Shown piece after piece: positions 22,548-31,450 of a DNA stretch of 64,000 nucleotides. The DNA comes from Nitzschia sp. pyKryTriq1 (lineage: Eukaryota > Bacillariophyta > Bacillariophyceae > Bacillariales > Bacillariaceae), in NCBI GenBank assembly GCA_956465555.1, contig OY101119.1:3024629-3088628 (forward strand), read 5' to 3'. The notes under the pieces are model-generated. The model ran no database searches. It worked only from the letters and a program-made list of their open reading frames with translations, and had not been told where the DNA came from. The stretch's first letter is position 1. Each line of letters begins with the position of its first letter. The translations under genes and the position numbers were made by a program.

Positions 22548-23048
22548 GATAGATCGAGAGATGATTCATTCATTCATTCGGCGCTTCCCAATAATAATTC
22601 GATTCATTCGTTGCCCAATAACATCATCATCATGTAGTATGTAGGCACAACATGGACTTCTCCTCCCTTTTGGCTTTTTATTCCCGAGCCTTACCGTACC
22701 GTACCGTACGCATTTATATGTATATTATCGATTGATGGAACCAAAACCCTGCCTCTCAATGATGATGTCCTACTGCACAATCCAAATTCTTTTTGTCTGC
22801 GGGTACCGGATGCGTACTGCATGCATATGTACCCCGATATACCGGTACCTGTACCGGCGGATCGTATTATGGGGTGCGAAGCAGTGCGGGCCCGTCCCCC
22901 AAAAGGAACAAAGGACGGACGCTAGAGTCTGTACGTCAGCCGATAGATAAAGAATGACCGGTACTGGCGGGTTGGAGCCAGTTGGTTGGGTATGCTTCTC
23001 TATCTGGTTAGTTGGAGCGAGCGAGAACCGGGGAACTGAGTACCGCTT
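22548..23048. other. intergenic upstream region
   Basis: 5' flank of the SGNH-like gene. Contains CCGTACCGTACCG and GGTACCGGTAC-like dyads at 22,690-22,860. No gene. Confidence 0.5.
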
Positions 23049-23666
23049 ACTACAATTTGCTAAACAATTGATTTTTGCGAGAAATTTAGCTGCAGAAAGC
23101 GCCTCCATGCACCCCTCGCGTGCAGATCGGCGATCCTTCGACAGGCAGGCTCGCTCAAGATACAAGAGCTACTGACTACTGATACTGATGCGATTGCGAT
23201 ACTGACTACTGACTACTGACTACTGACTACTGATACGATTGCGATACTGATAAATACTACTCTAGACGAATCCTACATGCGCAAAATAGTTTCCGAAATC
23301 ATCAATCGAATTGATGATTTCGAATACAGCGTTGTACTAGAGCTGTTGGTGGGTGTAGATCTCGTACAATCGTTGCGATAGGGAATTCTCGATGGTACAG
23401 AATACGTACTCAATGGGACCGTCGATTGGATAATACGGAGCCCGAAAAGCAAATCGATGCCCCGCCAGGAGGATGTGTTGGAGTACGATGGGATGCTTGT
23501 GCGCCAGCAAATTGTCCATGGTAAAGCATCTACGATTTCCGGGAACACCCGGTCCAATGAGCGAGCCTGCCTGTCGAAGGATCGCCGATCTGCACGCGAG
23601 GGGTGCATGGAGGCGCTTTCTGCAGCTAAATTTCTCGAACATTTCATTTGTTTAGCAAATTGTAGT
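23049..23666. mobile_element. inverted-repeat element around a broken transposase
   Basis: Two arms of ~110 bp, 23049-23158 and 23558-23666, are near-perfect reverse complements (both include the word GCAGATCGGCGATCCTTCGA or its complement). They bracket a short ACTACTG microsatellite and the tail of a DDE transposase. Downstream, a 60 bp unit is tandemly repeated at 23,701 and 23,761. Part of that unit (GAGAACCGGGGAA-TGAGTACCGCTT) also lies just left of the first arm. This fits a decayed, rearranged DNA transposon. Confidence 0.65.
23262..23550 (-). pseudogene. C-terminal fragment of a DDE (Tc1/mariner-like) transposase
   Basis: The minus strand encodes FTMDNLLAHKHPIVLQHI, then FRAPYYPIDGPIEYVF, then SIDDFGNYFAHVGF. 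This matches the second catalytic block and C-terminus of DDE_3/Tc1-mariner-type transposases (DN...H, APY-P-D/N-P-IE). An in-frame TAG at about 23,337 (after THQQL) interrupts it, and the N-terminal catalytic half is absent. It is therefore a non-functional relic. Confidence 0.65.
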
Positions 23667-23700
23667 AGCTCTCGTGCGTCTCTCATAATATCAAGGAACG

Positions 23701-23820
23701 GTTGGAGAACCGGCGAATTGAGTACCGCTTTGCTCGTGCCTCTCCTAATATCAAGGAACGGTTGGAGAACCGGGGAATTGAGTACCGCTTTGCTCGTGCG
23801 TCACTCAAGCATAAGGAACA
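23701..23820. repeat. two copies of a 60 bp tandem repeat
   Basis: 23,701-23,760 and 23,761-23,820 agree over most of their length, e.g. GAATTGAGTACCGCTTTGCT in both. Confidence 0.8.
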
Positions 23821-23879
23821 CGAAATCAACTTGAGGAGTTCTCTAAATAATATAATCATTTTGCATTCTTTCGATCTGG

Positions 23880-24033
23880 CTTAAACAATAATCATACCTG
23901 AACAACACTAACTAACTACTGACACTCGTATTCATGCTGCTTCTTATAGGACTTCTTTTTCTATGCTTAAACAATAATCGTACCAGAAGAACACTAACTA
24001 ACTACTGACACTCGTATTCATACTGCTTCTTAT
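23880..24033. repeat. 86 bp tandem repeat, second copy split by an element
   Basis: Copy 1 is 23880-23965. Copy 2 starts at 23966 with the same CTTAAACAATAATC and runs to 24033, where it is cut. Its last bases (ATAGGACTTCTTTCTCTA) reappear at 25571. Confidence 0.85.
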
Positions 24034-25570
24034 CGCTTTGTGCGGGCGCCCGCGCAGCGGGTCCCCGACCCCGCTTTTGGCGTATCTGCTCATTTGTACT
24101 GAATGACGTATATTTCTACACGATGGACGATTGGGTCGACTGACATAAAAAATGATGATGCGAGAGTGGTATTAGTCGCCGGTACTTGTAGAGTGATACT
24201 CTACTCTAGCTCTAGTAGTAGTAGAGTAAATAAGGTAGAATGTTATTACTAAGTGTTAGCTGCATCGAACCGATCCTCAAGATTGATTCGCAGCTTACTT
24301 AGCTCTATTAAAACTTTCGACATGTACTCTTTCTGCTGCGTCATGTCTCGAGACGATGGAGTCACCCAATTCTGTTTTGGGCCAACCACTTCCCCTAAAA
24401 GTTTCGATTTATCGGCTCGTGCTAGCCCAAAGTACATTGTGTTGTGATACATAAGGTAGCATCGGTTGTTCTTATTGGCTCCCCGGACAGGGAAGTAGCA
24501 AATAAAGGGCTTCTTCTCGTCATCACCGCATGCACCACACCGAGTGTGTTTGGTAATTCGTTGTACCGGCGTGGAACATCGGTGGCGGTGGATTTCCAGT
24601 CGCCTGTGTAGTTGAACGTCCAGCCTCCTGCTTTGCGGTCGCCTATTTCATCAGGAGGGACAGGTGTTACGCCGGTGGGAAGAGCATGATAGGCATACTC
24701 TTTCTTCTTCTTTATAGTTTTGAAGACGGGTCGGTATGTGAATTGCTCCCATCCACCAGGGTTGTCGACTTCAGCATATGGGGGCTCGCCCAGCTTTTCA
24801 TTTGGAACATTCGGCTTCCATCCTTCAGGGGCCGTCGGAAGTTTCAAGTGGCCCGGTGTTGTTGTGCATAGCTCCTTCTTTATGGGAATGTTGTCGACCA
24901 TAGCAGCAGCATTATCTTCGAAACCCTGGGCGCGCTCGATGGTATTTTCAAAAAGGCAATCGATTGCGTCTTCTTCGTCGCTGTCATCGTTGGCCTCTGG
25001 GATCTCATTTAGATCTCTCTCAACGATAGAATAATCGAGGGGGATCGTTGATCGCTGCACGTGAGCAAATGGTCGAAGGTTGGCAAAAAGAGAACCCTGC
25101 TGGTCTTCTTCGGCCGCGACCGCGGGTGTCTCGCTGCGACTGAACGGAAGAGCTCTCCTTCCGTCAGGCGCACGAGCCGCATCTTCCTCCATCTCTCCTT
25201 CATCTTGAGGAGGTGTGTGGTATTCGTTGTCGGGGGACATGGTGAATAAAAATGCGATCGATCATCGATCACAAATCACAACGGCGTCAAAACTCGGCAT
25301 TGCGCCGAATCCGCGCCAAAATTTGAAGCTAAAACCGGGGTTCCCGACCCGGGTTGAGGCCGGGTCGGGGACCCCATTGCTACTCTTAAAGTATGCTCTT
25401 GTTAAATCCTTTTCTATTCAATTCTAACGTTCAGGGATGAACGTAGGAATCAAAAGCTTACTCCGGAGGTAAAGCTAGTGGTTTGAAATGGACGATACAG
25501 TAGTTAAAATAACGGCAATTATATAAATGGGGGTCGGGGACCCCGGTTTTTCGGTTGCCCCCACAAAGCG
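24034..25570. mobile_element. non-autonomous TIR DNA transposon, 1.54 kb
   Basis: The left end CGCTTTGTGCGGGC...GGGTCCCCGACCCC and the right end, read in reverse complement (CGCTTTGTGGGGGC...GGGGTCCCCGACCCC), form terminal inverted repeats of about 45 bp. A further GGGTCGGGGACCCC copy lies inside near 25,360. The element interrupts copy 2 of an 86 bp tandem repeat whose copy 1 keeps the uninterrupted sequence, so the insertion point and a 2 bp AT duplication can be read directly. Inside is a defective transposase-like frame. GC-rich ends in AT-rich surroundings also mark the borders. Confidence 0.8.
24249..25240 (-). pseudogene. defective transposase-like gene in the TIR element
   Basis: Reading from the ATG at 25240, an acidic head is followed by a segment with GGWEQFTYRPVF and KAGGWTFNYTGDWKS. 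Such an A-G-G-W-x-F-x-Y motif occurs, from memory, near the start of PiggyBac-like (DDE_Tnp_1_7) transposases of diatoms and oomycetes. Near 24,540 the sense shifts to another frame, which continues through KKPFICYFPVRGANKNN and TMYFGLARADKSKLL to a stop at 24249. The whole catalytic DDE core is missing. It looks like an internally deleted, frame-shifted derivative. The class is uncertain because the apparent AT target duplication is not the TTAA expected of PiggyBac. Confidence 0.5.
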
Positions 25571-25590
25571 ATAGGACTTCTTTCTCTAGG

Positions 25591-26187
25591 AACTATTTTC
25601 ATATGCCTGGCGACACTTTCCCACCAATAAGTAAAATTCCGACCAGCGAGCCAGCCAGGCAGGCAGGGATTTGATGACAGGAGTTCGGTGCGATTCGATT
25701 TCCTTTTCATATAAGTAAGCGAAATGCACCACAAATGTCTCTGCCTGGTGCTCAAAGAACATGCCTTTGGGCTATATCATTCAATCTTGCTTATTGGAGA
25801 TCGATGATCGGGATCGATGATCCTACTAGTAGTTCTATAGATTGAAGTTCAAGGAGCTTCCGTGGCCTTTTCGTCCATTTTTATTATTGTTTGCGTCTCT
25901 CACATCATCATCCCACTCTCTAATTTCCGACTGACGACTCCGAACTCCCGGGAGCGCGGTACAGGTACGTACTCACACCGTACGCGTAGAACCCCGTGTT
26001 CGAAAATCTCACAAACCGAAGGAGAAGAAGGGGAGAAAATAAGCGCATACATTTTAGAAAGAAGCGAAACAAGAAGCGCAATATCAATCAATCGACGTTC
26101 CAGTCCAAACCAAGCACCCATTCCTATTCATTCCCTTGCGTACTGTGAATTGTATGCACCATCACTCCACCACTACTAACTTCCGCC
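25591..26187. other. intergenic, no gene seen
   Basis: 5' flank of the following small gene, with GATCGATGATC dyads at 25,798-25,822. No coding frame supported. Confidence 0.5.
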
Positions 26188-26892
26188 ATGATCCACCCAT
26201 CTCAACTGAACAACGCTGCTGTTAAAAGCATCGAGGCGAAACAGTATGATGCGGCGATCTCCACGTTAACCAAAGGCCTCAAGATGGTGAAACTCGTCAT
26301 GTCAGGCGACGCCATGGTTACGGCCAGAGAAAGCATGGAGTGCGACGAGCGGAGAATAAGAAGCGGCATGGCTTGTGACTTTGTACGCTCGTCGCCTTCG
26401 TCGTCTTCGTTCGAGCGAACGTTCGAGAACGGAGGCATTTGCTCGAGCTCGATCTTCCGCGATCCGATTTGCATGGCTTCCAAGTGCAAATTGCCTCGAG
26501 CAGAACTTGAGAAATGCGAAGTGCTTTCGTATGTTATCCTCTACAATCTGGCTCTCTCATACCACTTGAGAGGCATGGACGAAGAAGAGCAGCACCTCAA
26601 AATCGCCTACCTTCAAAAGGCCTTGACACTTTATGAACATGCTCACCACATTCTCTCCAGCCAGGACATTGATGTGTCGCTTTTGCATACTATGGCGATT
26701 GCGTCCAACCTTGGCCACATTCACCACGTTATCGGTGATGAGGAACGGGCCCAAATGTGCTTCCAGCACCTCCTATCGACGATCTTATACGTCGTTGACT
26801 GCGGAGAAGGATCCAAGATCGAAACTCTCGATGGCTTCTTTCGCAACGTCATGCCCTTGATTTGCCAATCCTCCTCGGCAGCAGCTGCATAA
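26188..26892 (+). CDS. small TPR-like helical protein, diatom-specific type
   Basis: 234 residues, single exon, ATG at 26188 in a good context (GCCATGA). The N-terminus NNAAVKSIEAKQYDAAISTL and the middle LSYVILYNLALSYHLRG with ALTLYEHAHHIL have the small-large spacing of tetratricopeptide helices. A last helical pair is around GHIHHVIGDEERAQMCFQHL. A linker rich in Ser and Cys separates the first helix pair from the rest. Diatom genomes carry many short genes of this look. The role is unknown, presumably protein-protein binding. No targeting signal is seen. Confidence 0.75.
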   Translation: MIHPSQLNNAAVKSIEAKQYDAAISTLTKGLKMVKLVMSGDAMVTARESMECDERRIRSGMACDFVRSSPSSSSFERTFENGGICSSSIFRDPICMASKCKLPRAELEKCEVLSYVILYNLALSYHLRGMDEEEQHLKIAYLQKALTLYEHAHHILSSQDIDVSLLHTMAIASNLGHIHHVIGDEERAQMCFQHLLSTILYVVDCGEGSKIETLDGFFRNVMPLICQSSSAAAA

Positions 26893-28217
26893 TGCAAAAC
26901 GCAAGGGATGATCATCGCTACGTACTACACTACACTACACTTATAACACTTATAATAACAATTTTGACATAAAGAAAACAACTTCAAACGTTACGGCTTG
27001 GTCTCATCCCCTCTCTCTAGAGCTTCTTCGAATTTTCTACTTGCGTCCCTACGACTACTATATTTAGATCGGAGCGTCGACTCGCTCGTCCGGTGTGGCT
27101 ATCAAAGGCGTTCTCTACTAGTAGTAGCTAGAGAGACGTCAAAGAATCTAATCATCGACATGCATATTCTTGCTATTGCTACTCTAGTAGAGTGTGCCTT
27201 TCATGGGGTAGAGAGAGTAGAGTACCTGTTAGTGTTGCTCTCTCTTCTACTAGTAGTAGTAGCTAGTAGTAGTAGAGTACTTCTCGTTTGGTTCCAAATA
27301 AGATGAAAAATTCCAGTCTACTCGTACAGTCCACAAAAACGAAACAGTCCGCATTTATTCTTTTTAGGGTGTATTCTGTGGAAACGTACAGTACCTCCTG
27401 TACCACAAATTTTGTACTCTGTACCGAACGGTAGCAGTAGTCTACTGTACCCTCCTACAGTACCCGTACATACGCACGAGGAGGGACAGCAGCAGTAGAG
27501 GGCGGATGAGCCCAAGAATCTGGCGAAAGAAAAAAGCAAACAGGGCCGGCCGTCCGGTGGCCGAAAAGAGAAGATCGGTCGGTTTCGGCGCTTACAAACT
27601 AGGTCTACTTATCCTTCTTTTTTTCTGAAAATTTATCATTTATTAATGTCAATCAACCCAATTGGCGTTCACATATGCCTGATGACCCAAGGAGTTGAAC
27701 TTGAGAACCAGTCAAGAAACTTCTCGTCAACGATGTAAAACAGCACTCGTAGGGTCTACTGGCTACAGTACGGAGATACTCGTGCGTTGGAAAAGCGAAC
27801 TACACCAGTTGACGACTTCTTGATTGAGAATTGCGAATTCAAAACATTCCCCAGCATAAAAAAAAAAAGCGGGTCCATCGTACAGTACCGGTACTGTACG
27901 AGGAGTACGCTCGCCCGCCGTCAAGGTAGTAACTAACTAGATTCGTGCACTTTTTCGCTGCTTTATGATAGTAGAGTAGTCTAGTAGTAGATTGATCGTC
28001 AGGCGTAGACTATTAGCTAGTAGTAGAGGCGAGTAGCAAATAAGAGGTCTACAAGAGTAGAAGTACTAGTAGCATCAACTTCGTGATAATAGTTCGTTGC
28101 ATCATTCTTAGTAGATCCTCTACATCATTAACCATATGCTAGTCGTACGAGTACGAGCTACGACGAAGAGAGGCTCGGAGTTTTGGTAGGTAGTGAGAAA
28201 TATCAGAGGCCTTGTTA
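26893..28217. other. gene-poor intergenic region
   Basis: CTAGTAG/TAGAG simple sequence at 27,110-27,290 and 27,980-28,070, GTACC-rich words at 27,385-27,480 and a perfect 22 bp palindrome at 27,879. Nothing coding is supported. Confidence 0.55.
27879..27900. repeat. perfect 22 bp palindrome centred on ACCGGT
   Basis: CGTACAGTACC followed by its exact reverse complement. It is the cleanest member of the many GTACCGGTAC dyads in the window. Confidence 0.85.
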
Positions 28218-29737
28218 TTATTTTGCATACTGCCGCATATTCCGGAATCGATGCGCAATTCGTTTACGGGCTCCTATGCCGTCCACTTCGACCCAGGCAT
28301 CGGGTCGGTAGGACCGATCCACTGCCGTTTTTGCGATATCTTCGTCTTCCTCGTAAGGTTGCAGAAAGCGATATCCAGCTTGTCGCATGAGTTGGTAAAG
28401 CTTTTCAGTAATACACGCCCTCTCTACCTTTGAACAAGCAAGATATTCCTCGTAGTGTTCCTGGAGAAGTCTTCGGAGAAATAGATTCCCAGGCGTTTTC
28501 GATCCCCTCTGGCCTTTACCTAAAATCACGTCCATTGGACCGGGCGCAGCAAAGATTCGAGAGGTTTCTTCATCATTCCTGGGTTCTGGTGATACCACCA
28601 GTTGTGCTCGTGCTGGGTCGGACGTGTTCTGCTGGTGCTGGTGCTTTTGGTCTTCGAACATTCGATTGAGGAACTGTTCATGATCCTGGAGTTTGAGGGC
28701 GCCGTTGGGTTGGATCGGTAGGATTTGCGATGGGATTCCATAGGTCATAAGACTCAACTGACATTCGGTATGACTTCCGCAATGAGACCGCATTCGAAAG
28801 ACCGATATTGCAGAAGAAGACTTTGTGGCAAGTGCATTCATCATGGCCATAAAATGAGGACTGTCAAAACAAAAGTGGGACGACGCCATAGCGATGGGCA
28901 TCATCAGGGCGGCTTCGCCAACTTTGGGTGCTACATTTGTGTGGGCGGGACCAAACTTCATACCAAGGCCATACCAGATCCATACCATGCCTTTCTTTTG
29001 GACCTCATCGCCCATATTGGCAAGAAGCAAACCGTACCACATCAGTACGCGCTCCTTTGAACACAAAAATCATTATCAAAAATGAGCTCATCGTCAGAGA
29101 TACATCGCGAGCATTTCAACGCACTAATGGCAGAAGCTCGTACGCGTGTATGTGTACCAGTACTTACCCAAGATTCCACAGGATGACAGGCGTTCAAACC
29201 ATCCGACATTGGATAGACGAAAATTATAGGTCTTCCAGCACGGTCGCGGTGCGTCAAGAGTTGGAACTTTCCGGTCTTCAACCCTTGCACATCGCTTTCG
29301 TTGTTCTGAAGGTCAGAAAGTCGGATATCACGCCCTAGAAGCTCGGGATCTTGAAACAACTCCCGCCTCTTCGTGAAGTGTGCCATCATACGACGGGCCG
29401 CCTTGGCAACGTTGAACTTCTCCGCTCTCAGAAAAGCTAGTCTCAAATTTCGCACATATCCTTCGTTCTGGCATACCGCCTCATCGTAAGCCTCTCGCGT
29501 CTCCATGTTGTCAAATAAGAACAATTCCAGATCCAGCGCCTCTAGCTTCTCTCGAACAAACTCGGGTGACTCTTCTATCACATCAGAGGCTCCATGTAAA
29601 TCTTGAAGGGCCTCCGTTCGTTCTTCGGGCGATGTCTCGTGGAGCCGAAAAGAAGGAACCGTGTGAATGTTTGTCTGTGCAAACAGGCTAGTCACAGCTT
29701 GCACAGTCGGGCCGCTGTCGGCTGTTTGCTCCCCCAT
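28218..29737 (-). CDS. CRAL-TRIO-like protein with C-terminal DUF6824 domain (two exons)
   Basis: Exons are 29737..29168 and 29054..28218. The 113 bp intron starts GTAAGT and ends AAAG; the join is phase 0 and gives 468 residues. The N-terminal ~300 residues have the look of diatom CRAL-TRIO (Sec14-like lipid-binding) proteins: an N-terminal helical part, then LLGRDIRLSDL, RDRAGRPIIFVYPM, and after the intron RVLMWYGLLLANMGDEVQKK. From ~355 the DUF6824 domain is clear: PMDVILGKGQRGSKTPGN, an EK/IT helix, GYRFLQPYEED, and the ending GARKRIAHRFRNMR. DUF6824 is widespread in diatoms with no fixed function; its basic, conserved character suggests nucleic-acid binding. Lipid binding is inferred from the fold only. 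Confidence 0.8.
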
Positions 29738-30272
29738 GTTCCGTTGTCTTGTCTTATCTTATCTTGTAAGTAGTTGAGTGAGGGTTGTAATGATGATGAT
29801 GAATACCAACTTGCTTCGCCGCTCTCTATTTTCTGTTTGCAGTCTACGAAACCGGTACCCGGTGTTTTGTGTAAAAATCAGAACAGCATCTGACACGCGG
29901 TCATCGTCATCTCTCGCCAGCCGGCGAAACGGTCCGCGGTCATCCGGTCCGGTAGCGGTCAGAGCGGTCATCTGCCATCTGCTGTCATCATCGCGACACG
30001 CGGGACACGCGCGAGCGCCGCAGACGACAGACGGACGCGGAAACGAAGAATGAATACTCCGATTAAAAGCGCGGGCAGCAGTCATATTACTCGTACTCCT
30101 CGTACCGTATGATTGTACCTGGTACAAGTACCGATATAAACGTAGTACCACCAGGTACCGTAGTACCACTTGCTCCTCTACTACTACCGGTAGTAGTAGC
30201 GCTCTGTTAGCTAGCTACTAGTAGAGTAGAGCAGAGAGTCTTCTCTACTAGTAGTACTACCGGTACGAAGTA
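29738..30272. other. intergenic, no gene seen
   Basis: 5' flank of the CRAL-TRIO/DUF6824 gene, with GTACC words and CTAGTAG repeats at 30,090-30,270. Confidence 0.5.
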
Positions 30273-30384
30273 GAGTACAAAGTCTAGAGTACGAAGTCTA
30301 GAGTACGAAGTCTAGAGTACGAAGTCTAGAGTACGAAGTCTAGAGTACGAAGTCTAGAGTACGAAGTCTAGAGTACGAAGTCTA
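30273..30384. repeat. satellite array, 14 bp unit, eight copies
   Basis: GAGTACGAAGTCTA repeats with exact 14 bp period from 30,273; the first copy has one change (CAAAG). Confidence 0.9.
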
Positions 30385-30971
30385 CTACATCTGAGGCGCA
30401 GAATCTCCAGGATGGCGGATCTGTTCTCCAGGGGATTCTCCAGGGGATTCTCCAGGGGATTCTCCATGGTCTCCTTAGAGATTCTCCTAGGAGAAAGGTC
30501 ATACGTTCTTCCTTGGATGTTGAATGCCCTCCGGGGCTTTCACCATCAGGTAGCGCGCAGGATTGCGGTGCGCCTCCCGAACAAGCTCCGAGACGGTAGT
30601 TGGGACTACCCGAGGATCGAAGTTGCCCGTAGTGAAGCAGGGCTTTACACCATCGAGCATTACATCGCAACCCGACAGAGCAATTTCGTCGACAAAGTGG
30701 CAATCCGCCCAATCAAACAGTTATGTGACAATGCAACCCGCCGGAGTGGAGACTCCAGTAGACTCTACTGGTGGACTCAACCAACCCTGGAGCTAGACGA
30801 AGAAGCACAGGCGGCCGTGGTATCCGACCAGGAATCCGACGGGGAACAAGAGTAGGTAGTCTAAGAACGCACTTAGTAGTCTAGTCTAAGTGCCTGCGAG
30901 CCTCTGGTGGGATTGATATCCCGTTCTAACCACGCTCAATGGGACTAGAGACAGTTAACAACAACAACAAC
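30385..30971 (+). mobile_element. 5'-truncated non-LTR retroelement with (AAC)n tail
   Basis: A reverse-transcriptase C-terminal coding remnant is followed by a ~100 bp 3' UTR that ends at 30,956-30,971 in GTT(AAC)n, the sort of short tail seen on LINE-type elements. It sits between two arrays of related GAGTACGAAGTC satellites, so the element probably landed in satellite DNA. Confidence 0.6.
30412..30855 (+). pseudogene. C-terminal remnant of a LINE-type reverse transcriptase
   Basis: 147 residues. The segment LRGFHHQVARRIAVRLP, then DGSWDYPRIE, then AGLYTIEHYIATRQ and WWTQ, is the tail that follows the polymerase domain in many diatom LINE-like elements (pattern gFh...aRri...dGsW.YP...aGl..i..Yi..Rq...WW). 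The polymerase and endonuclease domains are missing. The ATG at 30412 is probably fortuitous, because the N-terminal FSRG repeats come from a 12 bp CTCCAGGGGATT tandem. It is a dead fragment. Confidence 0.6.
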
Positions 30972-31125
30972 TAGAGTACGAAGTCTACTAGAGTACGAAG
31001 TCTACTAGAGTACGAAGTCTACTAGAGTACGAAGTCTACTAGAGTACGAAGTCTACTAGAGTACGAAGTCTACTAGAGTACGAAGTCTACTAGAGTACGA
31101 AGTCTACTAGTAGAGTACGAAGTAG
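30972..31125. repeat. satellite array, 17 bp unit, about nine copies
   Basis: TAGAGTACGAAGTCTAC repeats with 17 bp period right after the (AAC)n tail. The core is the same as in the 14 bp array on the other side, with three extra bases. Confidence 0.9.
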
Positions 31126-31450
31126 AGAGTAGTAGTAGAGAGGAGGAGAGTTCAACGAGTATTCCGATTCATCTCCTCTACTGTGGTATTACTAGCTATA
31201 GCTCGTTGCCCGCGGTGCTGTCTATTAACCTCAACCCCAACGTAGCTCGACCGTATCTACCCCGCTGATATTATGTACATCATCATGATCATTCCCGCCG
31301 CTCGTAAGGGATGATGATAGTACCACAACTATCGTCGCTTCGGGTAGTAGCAGCAGTAGTAGCAGAGAGAGCGAGTAGAGCTCAAAGGGTATTACGATTC
31401 ATCTCTAGAGTAGCTAGCTCGTTGTGAGACCCCCGGTGCTACTATATTAG
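31126..31450 (-). repeat. decayed duplicate of the 3' end of the lipase gene
   Basis: 31,140-31,345 resembles 31,375-31,545 about 205 bp away, e.g. ACCGTATCTACCCCGCTGA at 31,249 against ACCATATCTACCCCGCTGA at 31,454. On the minus strand the duplicate still reads EATIVVVLSSSLTSGG against EATMVVASSSLTSGG in the gene. Confidence 0.7.

Noticed and set aside
22243-22644. Plus-strand leucine-rich frame over the SGNH-like gene start
   Set aside because: The Leu run is the antisense reading of the (CAA/CAG)n tract.
30264-31125. CRISPR array
   Set aside because: The units are directly tandem (14 and 17 bp) without spacers, in an intron-containing eukaryotic genome.
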